Assembly: GCF_017591435.1 (NCBI RefSeq) | Contig: NC_059303.1 | Location: forward strand, 9,655,360-9,719,359 | From: Portunus trituberculatus | Lineage: Eukaryota; Arthropoda; Malacostraca; Decapoda; Portunidae | Direction of reading: 5' to 3' | Length of the DNA stretch: 64,000 nucleotides | In this document: positions 31,541-43,944 of the stretch, piece after piece | Numbering within the stretch: the stretch's first letter is position 1 | Layout of the letters: each line of letters starts with the position of its first letter | Translations under genes and position numbers: made by a program | The notes under the pieces: generated by a model | Database searches by the model: none | What the model saw: only the letters and a program-made list of their open reading frames with translations | What the model was told of the DNA's origin: nothing

Positions 31541-32024
31541 TTGTGCGGGGGGAAGGGGAAAAGGCTTACTGTTACCTCATTATAACCTTTGCAATGTCAT
31601 ATTTTCTTAGTTCCACTGTAATTTTGTGGACGTCTCGCTCTCTGCCCAAAGATGATTTGTTAAAAAATAATGTTGCTTGTGAACCAATCGCAAGTCGGTT
31701 AGTGAGTGTATTTTTACCACAGTCACCCTAAGATACTGTACCACCACCTGTCACCGCCACTCAGCCCTCGCCTCGCCAGTACCATTCCCGCTGCCTCCTC
31801 AGCCCCACCATTACGCCAGCACACCACCGCGGGGAGAGTAAGGGGCCGAGGCCACTATCATTAATAATAACTTCGACAGCAGTTCCCTCGCTGAATATCT
31901 GGACGCTTCATTCACATGCGCGGCATTTCTTCCATTTCTGTCCGCTTTTTTTTGTGTGTGTGTGAATTCGTACCTACATGTGTGCCGTGTCCCTATTAAC
32001 TCTGCATCACTAACCCTCCTAAAG

Positions 32025-32148
32025 CTTTCCTTCGGTAAGAACACGTTAATTGGACTGCGCATAGAATTACTGCTTTGATGGACTCACCAGAGACTTTCCT
32101 TCAGTAATAATACGTTAATTGCCCGACACTCAGAATTACTGTTTTGAT
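32025..32148. repeat. Degenerate 55 bp direct duplication
   Basis: 32025-32079 and 32094-32148 align over 55 bp with several substitutions and share CTTTCCTTC, ACGTTAATT and AGAATTACTG. The offset is 69 bp (23 codons). Confidence 0.85.
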
Positions 32149-32374
32149 TAGCACGTAGGAGCGCCGAGATGGATGTTTGCATATAAATTCCGTGAGAAAT
32201 AATGACACTCAGTCGGCGAAATACTGCGCTAGAGAAGGACATTCGGCATCGTATCTTGAAGTTTCCAGCCCACTGGGGATCGACGGAGCGCTCAACCAAC
32301 ACTTCGACTACGAATGTCCTACTCTCCCCGGAATTATGCTGCGAGGAATCTTCGGACATTTTGCGAATCTCCAT
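32088..32374 (-). CDS. Unassigned open frame ending at a donor
   Basis: The minus-strand ATG sits in strong context (GAAATGG) just after a stop and opens 95 codons with no simple repeat. They end at CTG|GTGAGT (32082-32087); reading through gives TGA. The peptide starts MEIRKMSEDSSQHNSGESRT and is otherwise mixed. Its last part lies in a 69 bp-period duplication (32025-32148), so INVLLLKES here is echoed as INVFLPKES beyond the stop. The plus strand is also open across 32177-32380. No family is recognised. It may be a fragment of a decayed element. Confidence 0.15.
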
Positions 32375-32755
32375 TTCTAGCGCGACGTCGTATTTTATTA
32401 ACTTGATTTTTGCGGGAACGGATAGTGTGGCGGATCGTGGAGGTCCGGTTTATGAGGAAGGAGGAGCTGCGTCAGGCGTGGTGGTGGTGAGAGGGGGAGA
32501 GGAAGGCTGTGAATGTGAAGTGGTGTGTGGTGAGGGTGAGCGAGGAGGGGAAGTGGAGCGAAGTGCCGAGTGGATAAGAATGGATGATAGAGATAGAAGC
32601 CGCCGAGGTTAAAGGCGTGCGAGTGTACCAAGTTGGTGTATGAGTGTCCCTGATTCTGTTCTGCTCCGGGGGTGAAGGAACGGAGCAGTGCAAGCAGGCC
32701 AGGCGCAAGGAGCGACTGTGAGCTTTCAAGTGTGAAGTGTTGTGAGAGGGTCTTA

Positions 32756-32757
<2 letters not shown>

Positions 32758-32786
<29 letters not shown>
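32758..32786. repeat. (GT)n microsatellite
   Basis: 29 bp. Confidence 0.95.
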
Positions 32787-32789
<3 letters not shown>

Positions 32790-32912
32790 AAGTATGCTCG
32801 CGCGCTCCTTTGCACAGAAATTGCAAAAGTCTCCAACTTCTTCATAGCCAAAATATTTTACATTCTATCACATCCTGGCTGTTCCCTCTCTCGGCAAACC
32901 ACTGCTCCACTG

Positions 32913-32914
<2 letters not shown>

Positions 32915-32971
<57 letters not shown>
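32915..32971. repeat. (CT)n microsatellite
   Basis: 57 bp; a (CTTC)n run follows at 33031-33051. Confidence 0.96.
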
Positions 32972-32974
<3 letters not shown>

Positions 32975-33380
32975 ACGTATCTTCCTTCTCGCATTCCTGT
33001 TCTTTTCCTGTAGCCTCATAATTTTTGCCTGCCTTCCTTCCTTCCTTCCTTGCCCTTCCTTGCTTCATCTTTCCCGAGCCGGATGCAGTTTCTTCTGGCT
33101 GTCTTCTCCTTCCTATATTATTTCGGAATGGCTGATCCAATCGTGCCCTGGCGCTTAGTGATCCTCTGGTGCAGGATGTGTACCCGGGGAAGGCGACCCT
33201 GACGCCGTGAATAATACCCTGGCCTCTGGTATGATAATGGTATCTATGAGGACGCTTCGTTCGGCTAATCGATACAAGAAACCACATTAACGTTGACGGT
33301 CAAAACGGATGCGAGCTCGGTCTGGTCTGGCTCACCTGACTTATACCTGGTCACTCATCAACTTCCCAACTCTTTCTTAT

Positions 33381-33450
33381 CCTCCTCTTCCTCCTCCTCC
33401 TCCTCCTCCTCCTCCTCCTCCTCCTTTTCCTCCTCCTCCTCCTCCTCCTC
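33381..33450. repeat. (CTC)n microsatellite
   Basis: 70 bp with one CTTTTC break. Confidence 0.96.
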
Positions 33451-33950
33451 CATCCTTTTGCACTCTTTTCTTCATTCAATCAGCTAACATCGTTTTAACC
33501 TAGTTCAGTATGTTTTCTGCTCCCTGGTTTTCCTGTATTTCCGTGTGTTTGTGTTTCTCATTTTTCTGTTATTGTATTGTCTTTCCTACTCCAATTTCAT
33601 GTCTTTCGTCTTTAGAAGAAAAAAAAAAAGTTAGGTGCAATTTTTCCATGGCGTGTGTCTTTCCTTATTTACAAGCGAGGCAGCGGGACAGCGGTTCTAA
33701 GTACGTATAATACTTAAGGTCAGACGTTATCGTTTATTACAAACAGCCATGTATAAGAACCAATATGTATGGTGGCGTTTGCTCTGTATTTTTCTCTGTT
33801 TTCTGATCTTCATAATTCATTTCTTATATAAATTCTAGCTTCAATAACTTCTTTTTTTTCATTTTTTTCTTTGTTGTCTTCGTAAGTTAGTCACTTTTCC
33901 TACATTTTTTTTCCATGTTTCCACTTCTCACTCTTCTTTTTCTGGTGCAG

Positions 33951-34118
33951 CAGCTGCGCCACAACCACTGCCACATCCGCCTGCAGCAGGCCCGGTTCCC
34001 TCCGTCAGACACAGAGGGGCCGCCCCGTACGCCCCAAAATGAGGTTCGGTGTCCTGCCTGGCCTGGAGGTAGATGCGATCCCTACCAGATAGACCAAAAG
34101 AAACAGAAGACTAACTAG
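33951..34118 (+). CDS. Candidate terminal exon, GC3-biased, unassigned
   Basis: A long T/C-rich tract ending TTTTTCTGGTGCAG leads directly into an open frame of 55 codons ending TAG. An alternative acceptor three bases on (CAGCAG) would drop one Gln. The first 16 codons all end in G or C, and 25 of the first 31 do, unlike the AT-rich sequence just upstream. The start reads QLRHNHCHIRLQQARFPPSD; the rest is Pro/Thr-rich, then Cys-containing, and ends in a Lys/Gln-rich tail. Codon bias weakens after about residue 30, so the exon may instead end at an internal donor (GAG|GTTCGG near 34043 or GAG|GTAGAT near 34068). The product is not recognised. This is the best single coding signal on codon bias. 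Confidence 0.35.
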   Translation, partial: QLRHNHCHIRLQQARFPPSDTEGPPRTPQNEVRCPAWPGGRCDPYQIDQKKQKTN

Positions 34119-34185
34119 ACTCTCCTTAACGCTGTCGGTATTACAAGGGTGTGAGAGTTCCTTATGATGGATGACCAACAGTATA

Positions 34186-34187
<2 letters not shown>

Positions 34188-34261
<74 letters not shown>

Positions 34262-34263
34262 GA
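34188..34263. repeat. (GT)n microsatellite
   Basis: 76 bp, one GC near the end. Confidence 0.97.
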
Positions 34264-35454
34264 GAAGTCAGACGCTGTATAGCTGAGGAATGGAACACTT
34301 TGTATGTGTTTGCTTCACTGCAGGGATGCTGTCCAGGGAGTGAATGGAGGTAGGAATTATTGAAGCTTGGAGAAAGGAAAAAAAACTGTGATATCTTCTT
34401 CCTTGCTCTATGAAGTGTCATTTTAGATCTATGTATTTTTTTCTTGAAAACAACATTCATCTGATGAATTCTCACATTTTATGCTTAATAATTGATAAAT
34501 GATACATTTTTAAAGTAATTAGGTTCATTGTCGAATAAAGCAGTAGAGGACAACTGTAGAGTGCATCTTATTCTGATGATGACCTGAACTACTCTTACCC
34601 ATCGACGACTCATGGTCTCATCATGTTCCTGGATAAATACTGCTATACGTCAATGACACAAGATTATTATTGTCACCTTACGTGTAGTGTGACGCGGCCT
34701 TGATTGGACATGTAAAACACTCTACAGCCGGAGTAATGGTGATCCGCTCATCACCGTGGAGTTAGTGGTCACCAGTGTGGGGAGATCAAGCAATTGAATC
34801 ACTTGAATCAAAGTCTATTTAGGATTTATCGTGAACAGTAAACCTGTGTATGACCTTGATTGCAATGCGTCGACGGTAGCAGCAGCAGCAGCAGCAGGAG
34901 CAGCGACGGTTCGTTCTCAGGGCCACATCGACCGTGCAGGGACGTGGGCTGGGTGGTGGCGGCGGCGGGGTGGCGGCAGCGGCGGCGGTGGTGGTGGAGT
35001 TTTCCCTCGACGAAGCGACCGGCGAGGAGTCTTCCCTCCACCTCTCCCATGGGGCGATGCTGTCCGGATCAGGAAATTATCTTGCCTTTTTCTCCCCTCC
35101 TTGGGTTGTCGTGGTCCTCGAAGCATTAATCTCGTGCCTTCCGCAGCTGACAGTCGGCCGCAGCGCTCATATAAGAAGTCTGATTACCGCGCGAGGCTGT
35201 CGTCTTAAATATACGCGAATGAAAGATAACTACGTGTGAGCATACAGCCACGAATGTTAGTTGTCAGGCGTGAAATTTATTAATCGCAAACACACACTCG
35301 CGCACGATAAATTTAGAATGCACGTCGCGGCACCAACGCCCGTCGGAGACACTGTACAAGGGCGCAATTTCATGCTGTATTAAATTATCCACTTCGTTTA
35401 TGGAGCTTTATTAACTGTGATTTTCTTTTATCTTTAAAGTCTCCCATAAACAAA

Positions 35455-35458
<4 letters not shown>
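34264..35458. other. Unique sequence with GC-rich CAG/GGC patch
   Basis: 34860-35210 is CpG-rich with (CAG)6 and GGC/GGT triplets and is open in three plus frames (for example VVVEFSLDEATGEESS). It could be an exon or an island. No homologue is recognised. Confidence 0.4.

Positions 35459-35545
<87 letters not shown>
35459..35545. repeat. (CA)n microsatellite
   Basis: 87 bp. Confidence 0.97.
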
Positions 35546-35547
<2 letters not shown>

Positions 35548-36050
35548 TCTCTTTCAGTATAATATATTCATATCTTCAATACTGATAATATTAAAATTTC
35601 GTTGGTGTTCGATTTCCACTTATCAAAAAGCTGCAATATCTGACGGCGCCATCACCTCTTTATCGCCCTGCAAACTACTGAGATAATCGCTTCTTTTCAT
35701 TCACTCTTCTCTTTCTCACCTTGATGATTTTTCCTTACTGTTCCCTCCTTTTCCTCTCCTTCCTCCTTTTGTCGATTTTCCCTCATATATCTTTCCTCTC
35801 TACCCTTCTGTGACTTTCCTCTTTCCTGCAGTGTTCTATCCTTTCTCTCCCCCCGACACCCGTTCACTTCAGCCACCTTTTTTTTTTTTTTGTTGAGCAG
35901 TAAAAATAAACTAGCTTTAAGACAACCATTGCCTGCGCCTTCCTCTGCAAGACTCAGCCCGGCGCTTGCGTGTCTGTAAGCTTGATAATTTTTTGGTTGT
36001 TTTTGCTTATCTGTTGTATAATTTACTTCAATTATCTCTTTGTCTGGCTG

Positions 36051-36377
<327 letters not shown>

Positions 36378-36768
36378 TTATACATTACTTCTCTTATGCA
36401 CATTTTTTTAAGTATTCCCTTTCGTCTCTCCCAAGTTGCAGAATATTTCACGAAGATTTCTTGAATAATTATCTCCCTCATATTTTACTTCCTCCTCTTC
36501 CTCTTCTTTTTTTTAACTCCTCTTGCATGTTTTCTCTCCTTTTCCCTTTCGTCTCTATCGTTCCCTTTGCTGCTTCCCTGCACACCTTCCTTCGTCCCTC
36601 CATCCCTTACTTCCCACTCTCCTCTCTGCCTCTCTTCCCTGCCACCCTCCCTGTCTCTCTCCCTCTTCCTCCCCTGGTTCTCTCCCTCTCTCCTGCCATC
36701 ACCTCCAACAACAGAGCCGTGAAGGCGTGATGGATGTATTGCTTCTCCAGCCTCCCTCTTTCTCCTAC

Positions 36769-36773
<5 letters not shown>

Positions 36774-36827
<54 letters not shown>
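36774..36827. repeat. (CT)n microsatellite
   Basis: 54 bp. Confidence 0.96.
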
Positions 36828-36829
<2 letters not shown>

Positions 36830-37058
36830 CATTCTTTATTTCGTTTTCTGTTTTCTTCACGTGTTTTTTCGAGAAGTATGTGGGTATTATGTAGTTTTCG
36901 TGTTTTTATTGGTGTTTGAAAGGTTTTGTATTTTTTCGTATGTTGTGGTGAAGGGAGGAATACTCTGTAGGGGAAGGAATGAAGGAAAGATCTACGTTCG
37001 TGGTTTTCCTAGTATGTTTGTGATTAGAAGTACAGTTATGCGAATGGTATACAAGCAC

Positions 37059-37155
37059 CACCACCACTCTCATCATCATCATCATTACCATCATCGTCAT
37101 CGTCATCATCATTACCATCATCGTCATCGTCATCATCATCATTATCATCATCAGG
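37059..37155. repeat. (CAT)n block with perfect 27 bp duplication
   Basis: 37081-37107 and 37108-37134 are identical (ATCATTACCATCATCGTCAT and seven more bases), embedded in CAT repeats. Confidence 0.93.
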
Positions 37156-37201
37156 AACAGCACCAAACCACAACTATCAAAACTAGTATCATCACCCGTG
37201 T

Positions 37202-37287
<86 letters not shown>
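37202..37287. repeat. (CTA)n microsatellite
   Basis: 86 bp. Confidence 0.97.
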
Positions 37288-37409
37288 TATTTGTAAGTGC
37301 TAAGTAATTGTCATGAAGGTTATTTGTTTTATTCAGTTTTATTAATTTTATTGTGTGTATTTGTGGCGCTATTTTTGCTTAGTAAACTTATTGAGTATGC
37401 CTAAAAGTT

Positions 37410-38447
<1,038 letters not shown>

Positions 38448-38606
38448 CCTCCTCCTCCTCCTCCTCCTCTTCCTCTTCCTCTTCCTCTTCCTCTTTCTCT
38501 TTCTCTTCCTCTTCCTCCTCCTCCTCCTCCTCCTCCTCCTCCTCCTCCTCCTCCTCCTCCTCCTCCTCCTCCTCCTCCTCCTCCTCCTCCTCCTCCTCCT
38601 CTCCTC
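38448..38606. repeat. (CTC)n with (CTTCCT)n insert
   Basis: CTC, then CTTCCT/CTTTCT hexamers 38468-38515, then CTC to 38602. Confidence 0.95.
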
Positions 38607-38948
38607 TTCTTTCCACCTTTTTCGTCCTCGTCGTCGTTCTCTTACTCTTCTTGATTTTCTTTCTCCTCCGACCTCGCCTTCAACTTCAGCTTCAAACTCC
38701 AGCTTCTTTTCCTGCATCTCTTCCATATCCTGAGCCATCCTCAGTAAAGCCTCGGCCTCCATTCCTCTCCTACTCCAAGTTGCATATCTTCCCCCCTCTC
38801 CTCTTTCCAAACTCCTTCCTTACCCTCGTTCTCGTCCTTATCCTCCCTTCCTCTTCATCTTTCCCCATCACCACTGACTCTACTTCATATCCTGCTCCTA
38901 TCTTACTACTTCTACATTCTCTTTATCCATACATAGTCTTCTTCACAG

Positions 38949-38989
38949 CCTCCTCCTCCTCCTCCTCCTCCTCCTCCTCCTCCTCCTCT
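38949..38989. repeat. (CTC)n microsatellite
   Basis: 41 bp. Confidence 0.95.
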
Positions 38990-39643
38990 TCCTCTCGGTA
39001 CGGCTGGTGGTGGTTCCCTTGTATTGACTGATGCACTTAACGCGGCTCCCTTTCTTCCCCTGTCTCCCTCGCAGTTCCCCGACTAAGGCAAGATTAATGA
39101 CGAGCGCAAGTTTGGCTACGCTCTCCCTGCCCTCTCCCAGCGCCCTGCCGTCCCTTCCTCTCCCCTCCTAGTCAGCCTCCCAACCCTGCTCTCTCTCCCA
39201 GCACCCTCACTCGCCCTGTTGCCTCTCAGTATTCTTCCTCTTGGTGTGTCTTTTTTTTTCTCCCTTGTATGTTTCAGGGATCCCTAACCTGCTTTGTGTC
39301 TCGAGTTCTTTTCTCTTCCTTTCTTCTTGTTTGTGTATCAATGTTCTTTGGTCTCCTTTGCTTTCCTTGGGTTGTTTTTTTTTTCATGCTCTATATTTGT
39401 GTTTTTGTGTGTGATTTATTTTATTTTGTACGTCATGTGTGTGTTTTCTTTTCTTTTTTATCATGGTGTGTATTCTTTTCCCCCATTTTTCTTTTTCTTT
39501 TTTTTTTTTAGTATTTTACGATTTGAAGAGGTACTTGATTAATTAAAGGGTGAGATTAAAGGATGAAGGTGGTTTTGATTCAGAAGGGGAGAGAGTTTTG
39601 CTAGAAATACTTTATCTTTTTTTTTTTTACCTTGTTTTCATGT

Positions 39644-39750
39644 TAGTCAGTCAGTCAGTTGATCAGTCAGGTAATCAGTCAGTCAGTTAATCAGTCAGTT
39701 TGTCAGTTAATCAGTGAACCAATTAGTCAGTCAGTCAGTCATTCAGTCTG
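39644..39750. repeat. Degenerate (GTCA)n array
   Basis: About 107 bp of GTCA/ATCA/GTTA tetranucleotides, phase mostly kept; the only tetranucleotide array of this type in the window. Confidence 0.9.
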
Positions 39751-39967
39751 TATCTGTATCAATGTACGAGTACCTGTCTATCAATCTATTTATCTATCTG
39801 TTTGTCTTTCTCTTTCTTTTCTCATATTTTATTCTCGTTTCTTCTTTTTTTATCAAGTCTAGTTTTGTCCCTTATCTCTTCTCTACTCTCCTCTCATTTC
39901 CTTTCCTCTCTTCTCCTTCTTCTTCCTTCTCTTCTCCCTGCTCTCCTCTCTATTCGGCCCGTACCAG

Positions 39968-40087
39968 GTGACACTCCCTTACCTGCGAGACAATCAGCAT
40001 CCGTCAGTGCCATTGTTACCTGAGCTCATTAAGGCGCTGGAGGAGGCTCTGTGGCTCAGGCAAGTGGCAGCTGCAGCTCAGAAATAG
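39968..40087 (+). CDS. Candidate exon, Leu/Ala-rich helix, unassigned
   Basis: A pyrimidine block (39880-39960) ending GTACCAG leads into 39 open codons and TAG. The peptide begins VTLPYLRDNQHPSVPLLPEL and continues as a predicted amphipathic helix rich in Leu, Ala and Glu. Inside it lies CAG|GCAAGT at 40057-40065, a textbook GC-AG donor, so the exon may end at 40059 instead of running to the stop. No homologue is recognised. The opposite strand carries ATG in strong context (ACAATGG) at 40011-40013 followed by CAG|GTAAGG, a competing start-exon reading of ten codons. Only one of these can be right, and neither is secure. Confidence 0.22.
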   Translation: MTLPYLRDNQHPSVPLLPELIKALEEALWLRQVAAAAQK

Positions 40088-42441
40088 TGCCAAATGCCAT
40101 GTGTGTGGGAGATAAGGAGGCATATTCAACGCTTCTCATAGTATTCCCTTTCCTTTCTTGGCTCTCGGTACTATTCTTAGTCTCAGTTTTTATTTTTCTC
40201 GTTCTTAGTGTGTATGATAGACTGTTTGAAGTGGATATTTGTTTAAGTTTCATGTATGTTAATTTCAGGTGTCCATGGTTTTAGAGTGTGAGTTTAGGTG
40301 GTTTGAGAGAGTTGTTGCGGTGTTCTATTTATAATTGGTTGTTAGTGTAGTGCAATAAAGGTGGGTAAGTTTGAAGCTTCTTGGCTGTCGTTATTAATCT
40401 GAAGTGTTGCTTGGAGTTTGAATATAAGTGGGTTGAGAAGACGTACTGTGCTGTCCTATCTCTTTAATTAGTTTTTAGTGCAGAGTAGTATAAGTAAACT
40501 ATCTGGGAAGTACCTAAAGGTCTGTTGCTGTTTGTTATCCTTGAGTAAGCTTGTGATATGTAAGATGATTATCTATTGACTATGATAAGACTCATTAATT
40601 AATTATGCAGCTCCAATGTGTATCGAAGACTGCAATCTCAAACATTTCGGCTCCTAATTTAACTACATTAAGTGGAAATCTCTGAATGTTGTTCCGGTTT
40701 TAAGGGTGTTTTCATGATTCTCGTGGCAGCAACGTTTCAATTTCTTCTTAAAAGCTACACAGGCTTCTCACCTTCTGGAGGGTTAACATAGTCTGAATGA
40801 GAGACCAAGGTTATTTCGAGGTATTTCTTCAGTATAAATATAAGCGGCAACGCGATATGATCCTCAGCTGTGCAGTACTAATAATGTTGGACAATATATG
40901 CTAACATTAAGTAAGAGAGTATGTGCTAATGAAATGAAGGATTTTCAACACTTTAGCTTGATATTATCTGGAGTACTCGGCTCCCTTTATATTTACACCT
41001 TTTCGAAACTATGTTTTGTTTTCGATTATCTAATATGTAGTAGGTGCATAAATTAGTTGTTATTTCTCATCGTCTGTAAAAATTCAGTAGATGAGGGTTT
41101 GGTGATTGATGACGCTTGCAGGAATAATAAACTAGTCACGAGAAGCTCTTCGTCCCCGAAGCTGGTTGAGGTGCCTTCGTGTTGCCCTTCATTCCCGCCA
41201 CTGCAAAACCTTCCGGGCCGTGTTCATCTTGGCCTTCCTTGCTCCTCCTCTGCTCTTGTCAACATTAATCACACGCCAGTACTTTCCCGCCGCCATTTTA
41301 AAGTATAGAAAGAAAAGGAAAAAAACAGCCCCTAACAAAATTATACAAAGTTGAGCAATTAAAAACACATTAACCAATGAACGCCCGGGATGGCCCAAGC
41401 CTCACCATGATTGGTAGTCTCCTCGACAGAAGAGATGGATCAGAGGAGGCGGCTGGGACCCTTACCGCACCCACCCACAACGCACGCCCTTCCCGCGCCC
41501 TCCTCGCCTCACTCACGGTCACCCGCCAAGCCTCACCCCCTGACGCCCCGCACCGCCGCCACCCACCACTTGCTAGGTCCGTCTTGTGCCATGCAAATCT
41601 TCCCTGCCACCAATTCAAAAGCTCTACGTCAACCATTCTGATTTTCCTTGCCATCTTAGCGAATTCTGGCTGTCAGTCACGCAAATCTTTCTTTTCAGCA
41701 ATGCAGATTTCCCTCCGCCAGACAGTACGATCATTCCGTCAGACAGCCGCCTCTTTCCTCTCTCTTGTCTCTCCAGCCTCCTGCCCACCATCCCGCTCCC
41801 ATTCTTGGACAACAAAGAACTTTCCCTCGCCTCCTCGCAGACCGCTATCCACTTCCCCTCAACGCAACGCAGTCCTTCCCTTCAGACACTTTATCCCTCC
41901 GTTATCCTTCCACACTACCCACTACTACTACCTCCTTCACCGTCGTCGCCCACAGTGAGAGGCCATTCTGTAAACCTACTGTACCCACACTATCTTGCGG
42001 CCTACCATCCCTTCCCCTTCATCATCACGTCCGACTACCCTCGCAGCAAAGCCCTATTCCACACACAGCCTACTATTTACGTACTATTCCCCATTCCACA
42101 ACGACATTTTACCTTCTTCTCAGTGGCTGTAATATTACACTGGGTGGATGTCAGCCTGTGGGCCTCAGAGCTGAAATGGGTGCCTTGGATGGCGTTGTGG
42201 GTGGAGTAATGCGTGGTGGCGTGGTGTGGGGATAGTTGTTTGCGGGCGTAGGGGGCGTGGGGGGACGTGGGCGTGGTGAGGATCATTAGTCTGGCGCTGG
42301 TGAAAACCTCGTTAAGTTGTGGCCAAGAGCGTCTAAGACTTTTATCTGGTGTTTGTGTGTTTGTGTGTTTATACGTGCGTGTTTATGGTGGTGTTTGTTT
42401 GTGTGTTTGTACGTGTACTTGAGGTGTTCTTTTTTTTTTTT
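40088..42441. other. Unique sequence
   Basis: AT-rich to 41140. 41370-42210 is C-rich and open in all three plus frames, with degenerate copies of TGCAAATCTTCCCTGCCA near 41592, 41680 and 41702. The first contains an exact POU octamer, ATGCAAAT (41591). Confidence 0.5.
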
Positions 42442-42463
42442 TGTGTGTGTGTGTGTGTGTGTG
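42442..42463. repeat. Short (GT)n
   Basis: 22 bp after a poly-T; 42340-42420 is GT/TTTG-rich. Confidence 0.9.
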
Positions 42464-42534
42464 AGAGGAACCATACATAAAACTACAACCACTTTGTCAA
42501 ATCTTGCTTATTTACTTTTTTTTTTCTATCTCAG

Positions 42535-42687
42535 GTTGGGCGGAAATTGGGAACTGCCTTACACACACTTTGTCTATCATGTTCTGGCGAAATTGTCAAC
42601 AACAAAAAAGAAAAAAAAACGAGGAAAAAAAAATATATCCACGGAAATTCCAGCTGTGATTATCCCGACCTTGCGAGGGTGACATGA
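42535..42687 (+). CDS. Possible terminal exon after strong acceptor
   Basis: A long T-rich tract ending TTTTTTTTTCTATCTCAG precedes 50 open codons and TGA. The first frame reads VGRKLGTALHTLCLSCSGEI, then a Lys-rich segment from an A-rich stretch, and ends near SSCDYPDLARVT. A second frame is also open over most of the length, so the phase is uncertain. Codon bias is weak and no homologue is recognised. Confidence 0.13.
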   Translation, partial: VGRKLGTALHTLCLSCSGEIVNNKKEKKTRKKKYIHGNSSCDYPDLARVT

Positions 42688-42866
42688 GTTTTTAGGGAGG
42701 GAGGAAGTAGGGAATGAGGTGGAGGAGGATGAGTGGAGAGAAGGGATTGGGGGACATGAGGCACAGACATGGTGGGAGGGGGGGGATGGTTGGAAGGACC
42801 TATAGAGTGGTTGTGGGTGGGGGTGGATAAGTGGATATGGACCTTGATTAGGTGTATGTGGGTGGG

Positions 42867-42869
<3 letters not shown>

Positions 42870-42925
<56 letters not shown>
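42870..42925. repeat. (GA)n microsatellite
   Basis: 56 bp. Confidence 0.96.
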
Positions 42926-42928
<3 letters not shown>

Positions 42929-43149
42929 TGTGTGTGGTTTACTATCTAATAACGTAAGTGCACATGTCATAAGTTTTGTCTCTCCACATGTGCATTTATT
43001 TGGTGCCAATATGCCCTGACGAGGCAGCAACCCGTCCCTTCACACACCCTGACGCCACCACACACCTCGCCCCCACACGAGCCGCCATTCAACGCGAGAA
43101 TCGGCCGTAAACATGCTAATAATGAATATAATATCTGGCAAGGTGTCTG

Positions 43150-43159
43150 TCATTAATCA
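43150..43159 (-). promoter_or_regulatory. TGATTAATGA Hox/Exd-type site
   Basis: Exact 10-mer on the minus strand, 14 bases before a TTTTTCCAG acceptor-like site. All three frames are open after it for 17-21 codons. Confidence 0.25.
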
Positions 43160-43834
43160 ACAATGTTTTTCCAGGTGCCTGGCGGGCCGTCCGTTACTGC
43201 CCATTCTACTGTCACATGCAGACTCTAGATTGATGTATTGATTAGATTGCCTCTCAGATTGTGACACGCGCACTCACCCACGAGGCAGAGTAAGGCCGGC
43301 GGGAATAGATGGCAGTGGTGTGAGGATGAGATAGAGGCGGCACGTGTGGGTGATGAGTTGGTGTGCTGTGAGGTGAGAGTGGCAGTGAGCAGTGGCAGTA
43401 TCTCTGGGCTGTCTGTGGTGTCCCTGCGGCTGGCAGCACAGAAGCAATGTCATGACTTCACATTAATTATGCTGCAGTACATTTACCACATCCTTCAACG
43501 TCTGTGCTTCTGTCACCGCCACTATTTTCTCTGTGGTTGTTGCTGCTTTTGTGTCCTTCCTCACCAGCTGAATTTTACTTTATTTATTTTTTTCTGAGGG
43601 AAGAGTTAGTTGGCTTTCTCACTGAGCCGTGTAGACATCATGAATATTTTGTATCTAAATTTGACGTGTTTTTGTGGATTTGTTTATTGATTTACCGATT
43701 TATTTATTTATCACATGGTTTGTACCTTTTTTTTTTATTCATTTTTATTTTATTGTGACGAACAGCACCGTGTGTCACCATTGTTGGAGCTCCCAAAAAA
43801 AACAATCAGTCATTTTGTTATCAATACTCCCTTG

Positions 43835-43944
43835 AAAAAAAAAAAAAAAAAAACGAAAACCACCATCACCAACAACAAAATACCACCACCACCACCACCA
43901 CCACCACCACCACCACCACCACAACAACAACAACAACAACAACA
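43835..43944. repeat. Poly-A, (CCA)n, (CAA)n
   Basis: A-run 43835-43853, CCA 43882-43920, CAA 43921-43944. Dispersed CCA/CAT triplets continue to 44225. Confidence 0.94.

Noticed and set aside
39269..39511. 80-residue very hydrophobic frame after a good acceptor
   Set aside because: T-rich DNA gives Phe/Leu/Val in any frame; no charged loops or conserved residues.
41377..42235. Three overlapping plus-strand frames up to 207 codons
   Set aside because: All three frames are open together because the strand is C/T-rich and poor in stop triplets; no codon bias or homologue favours one.
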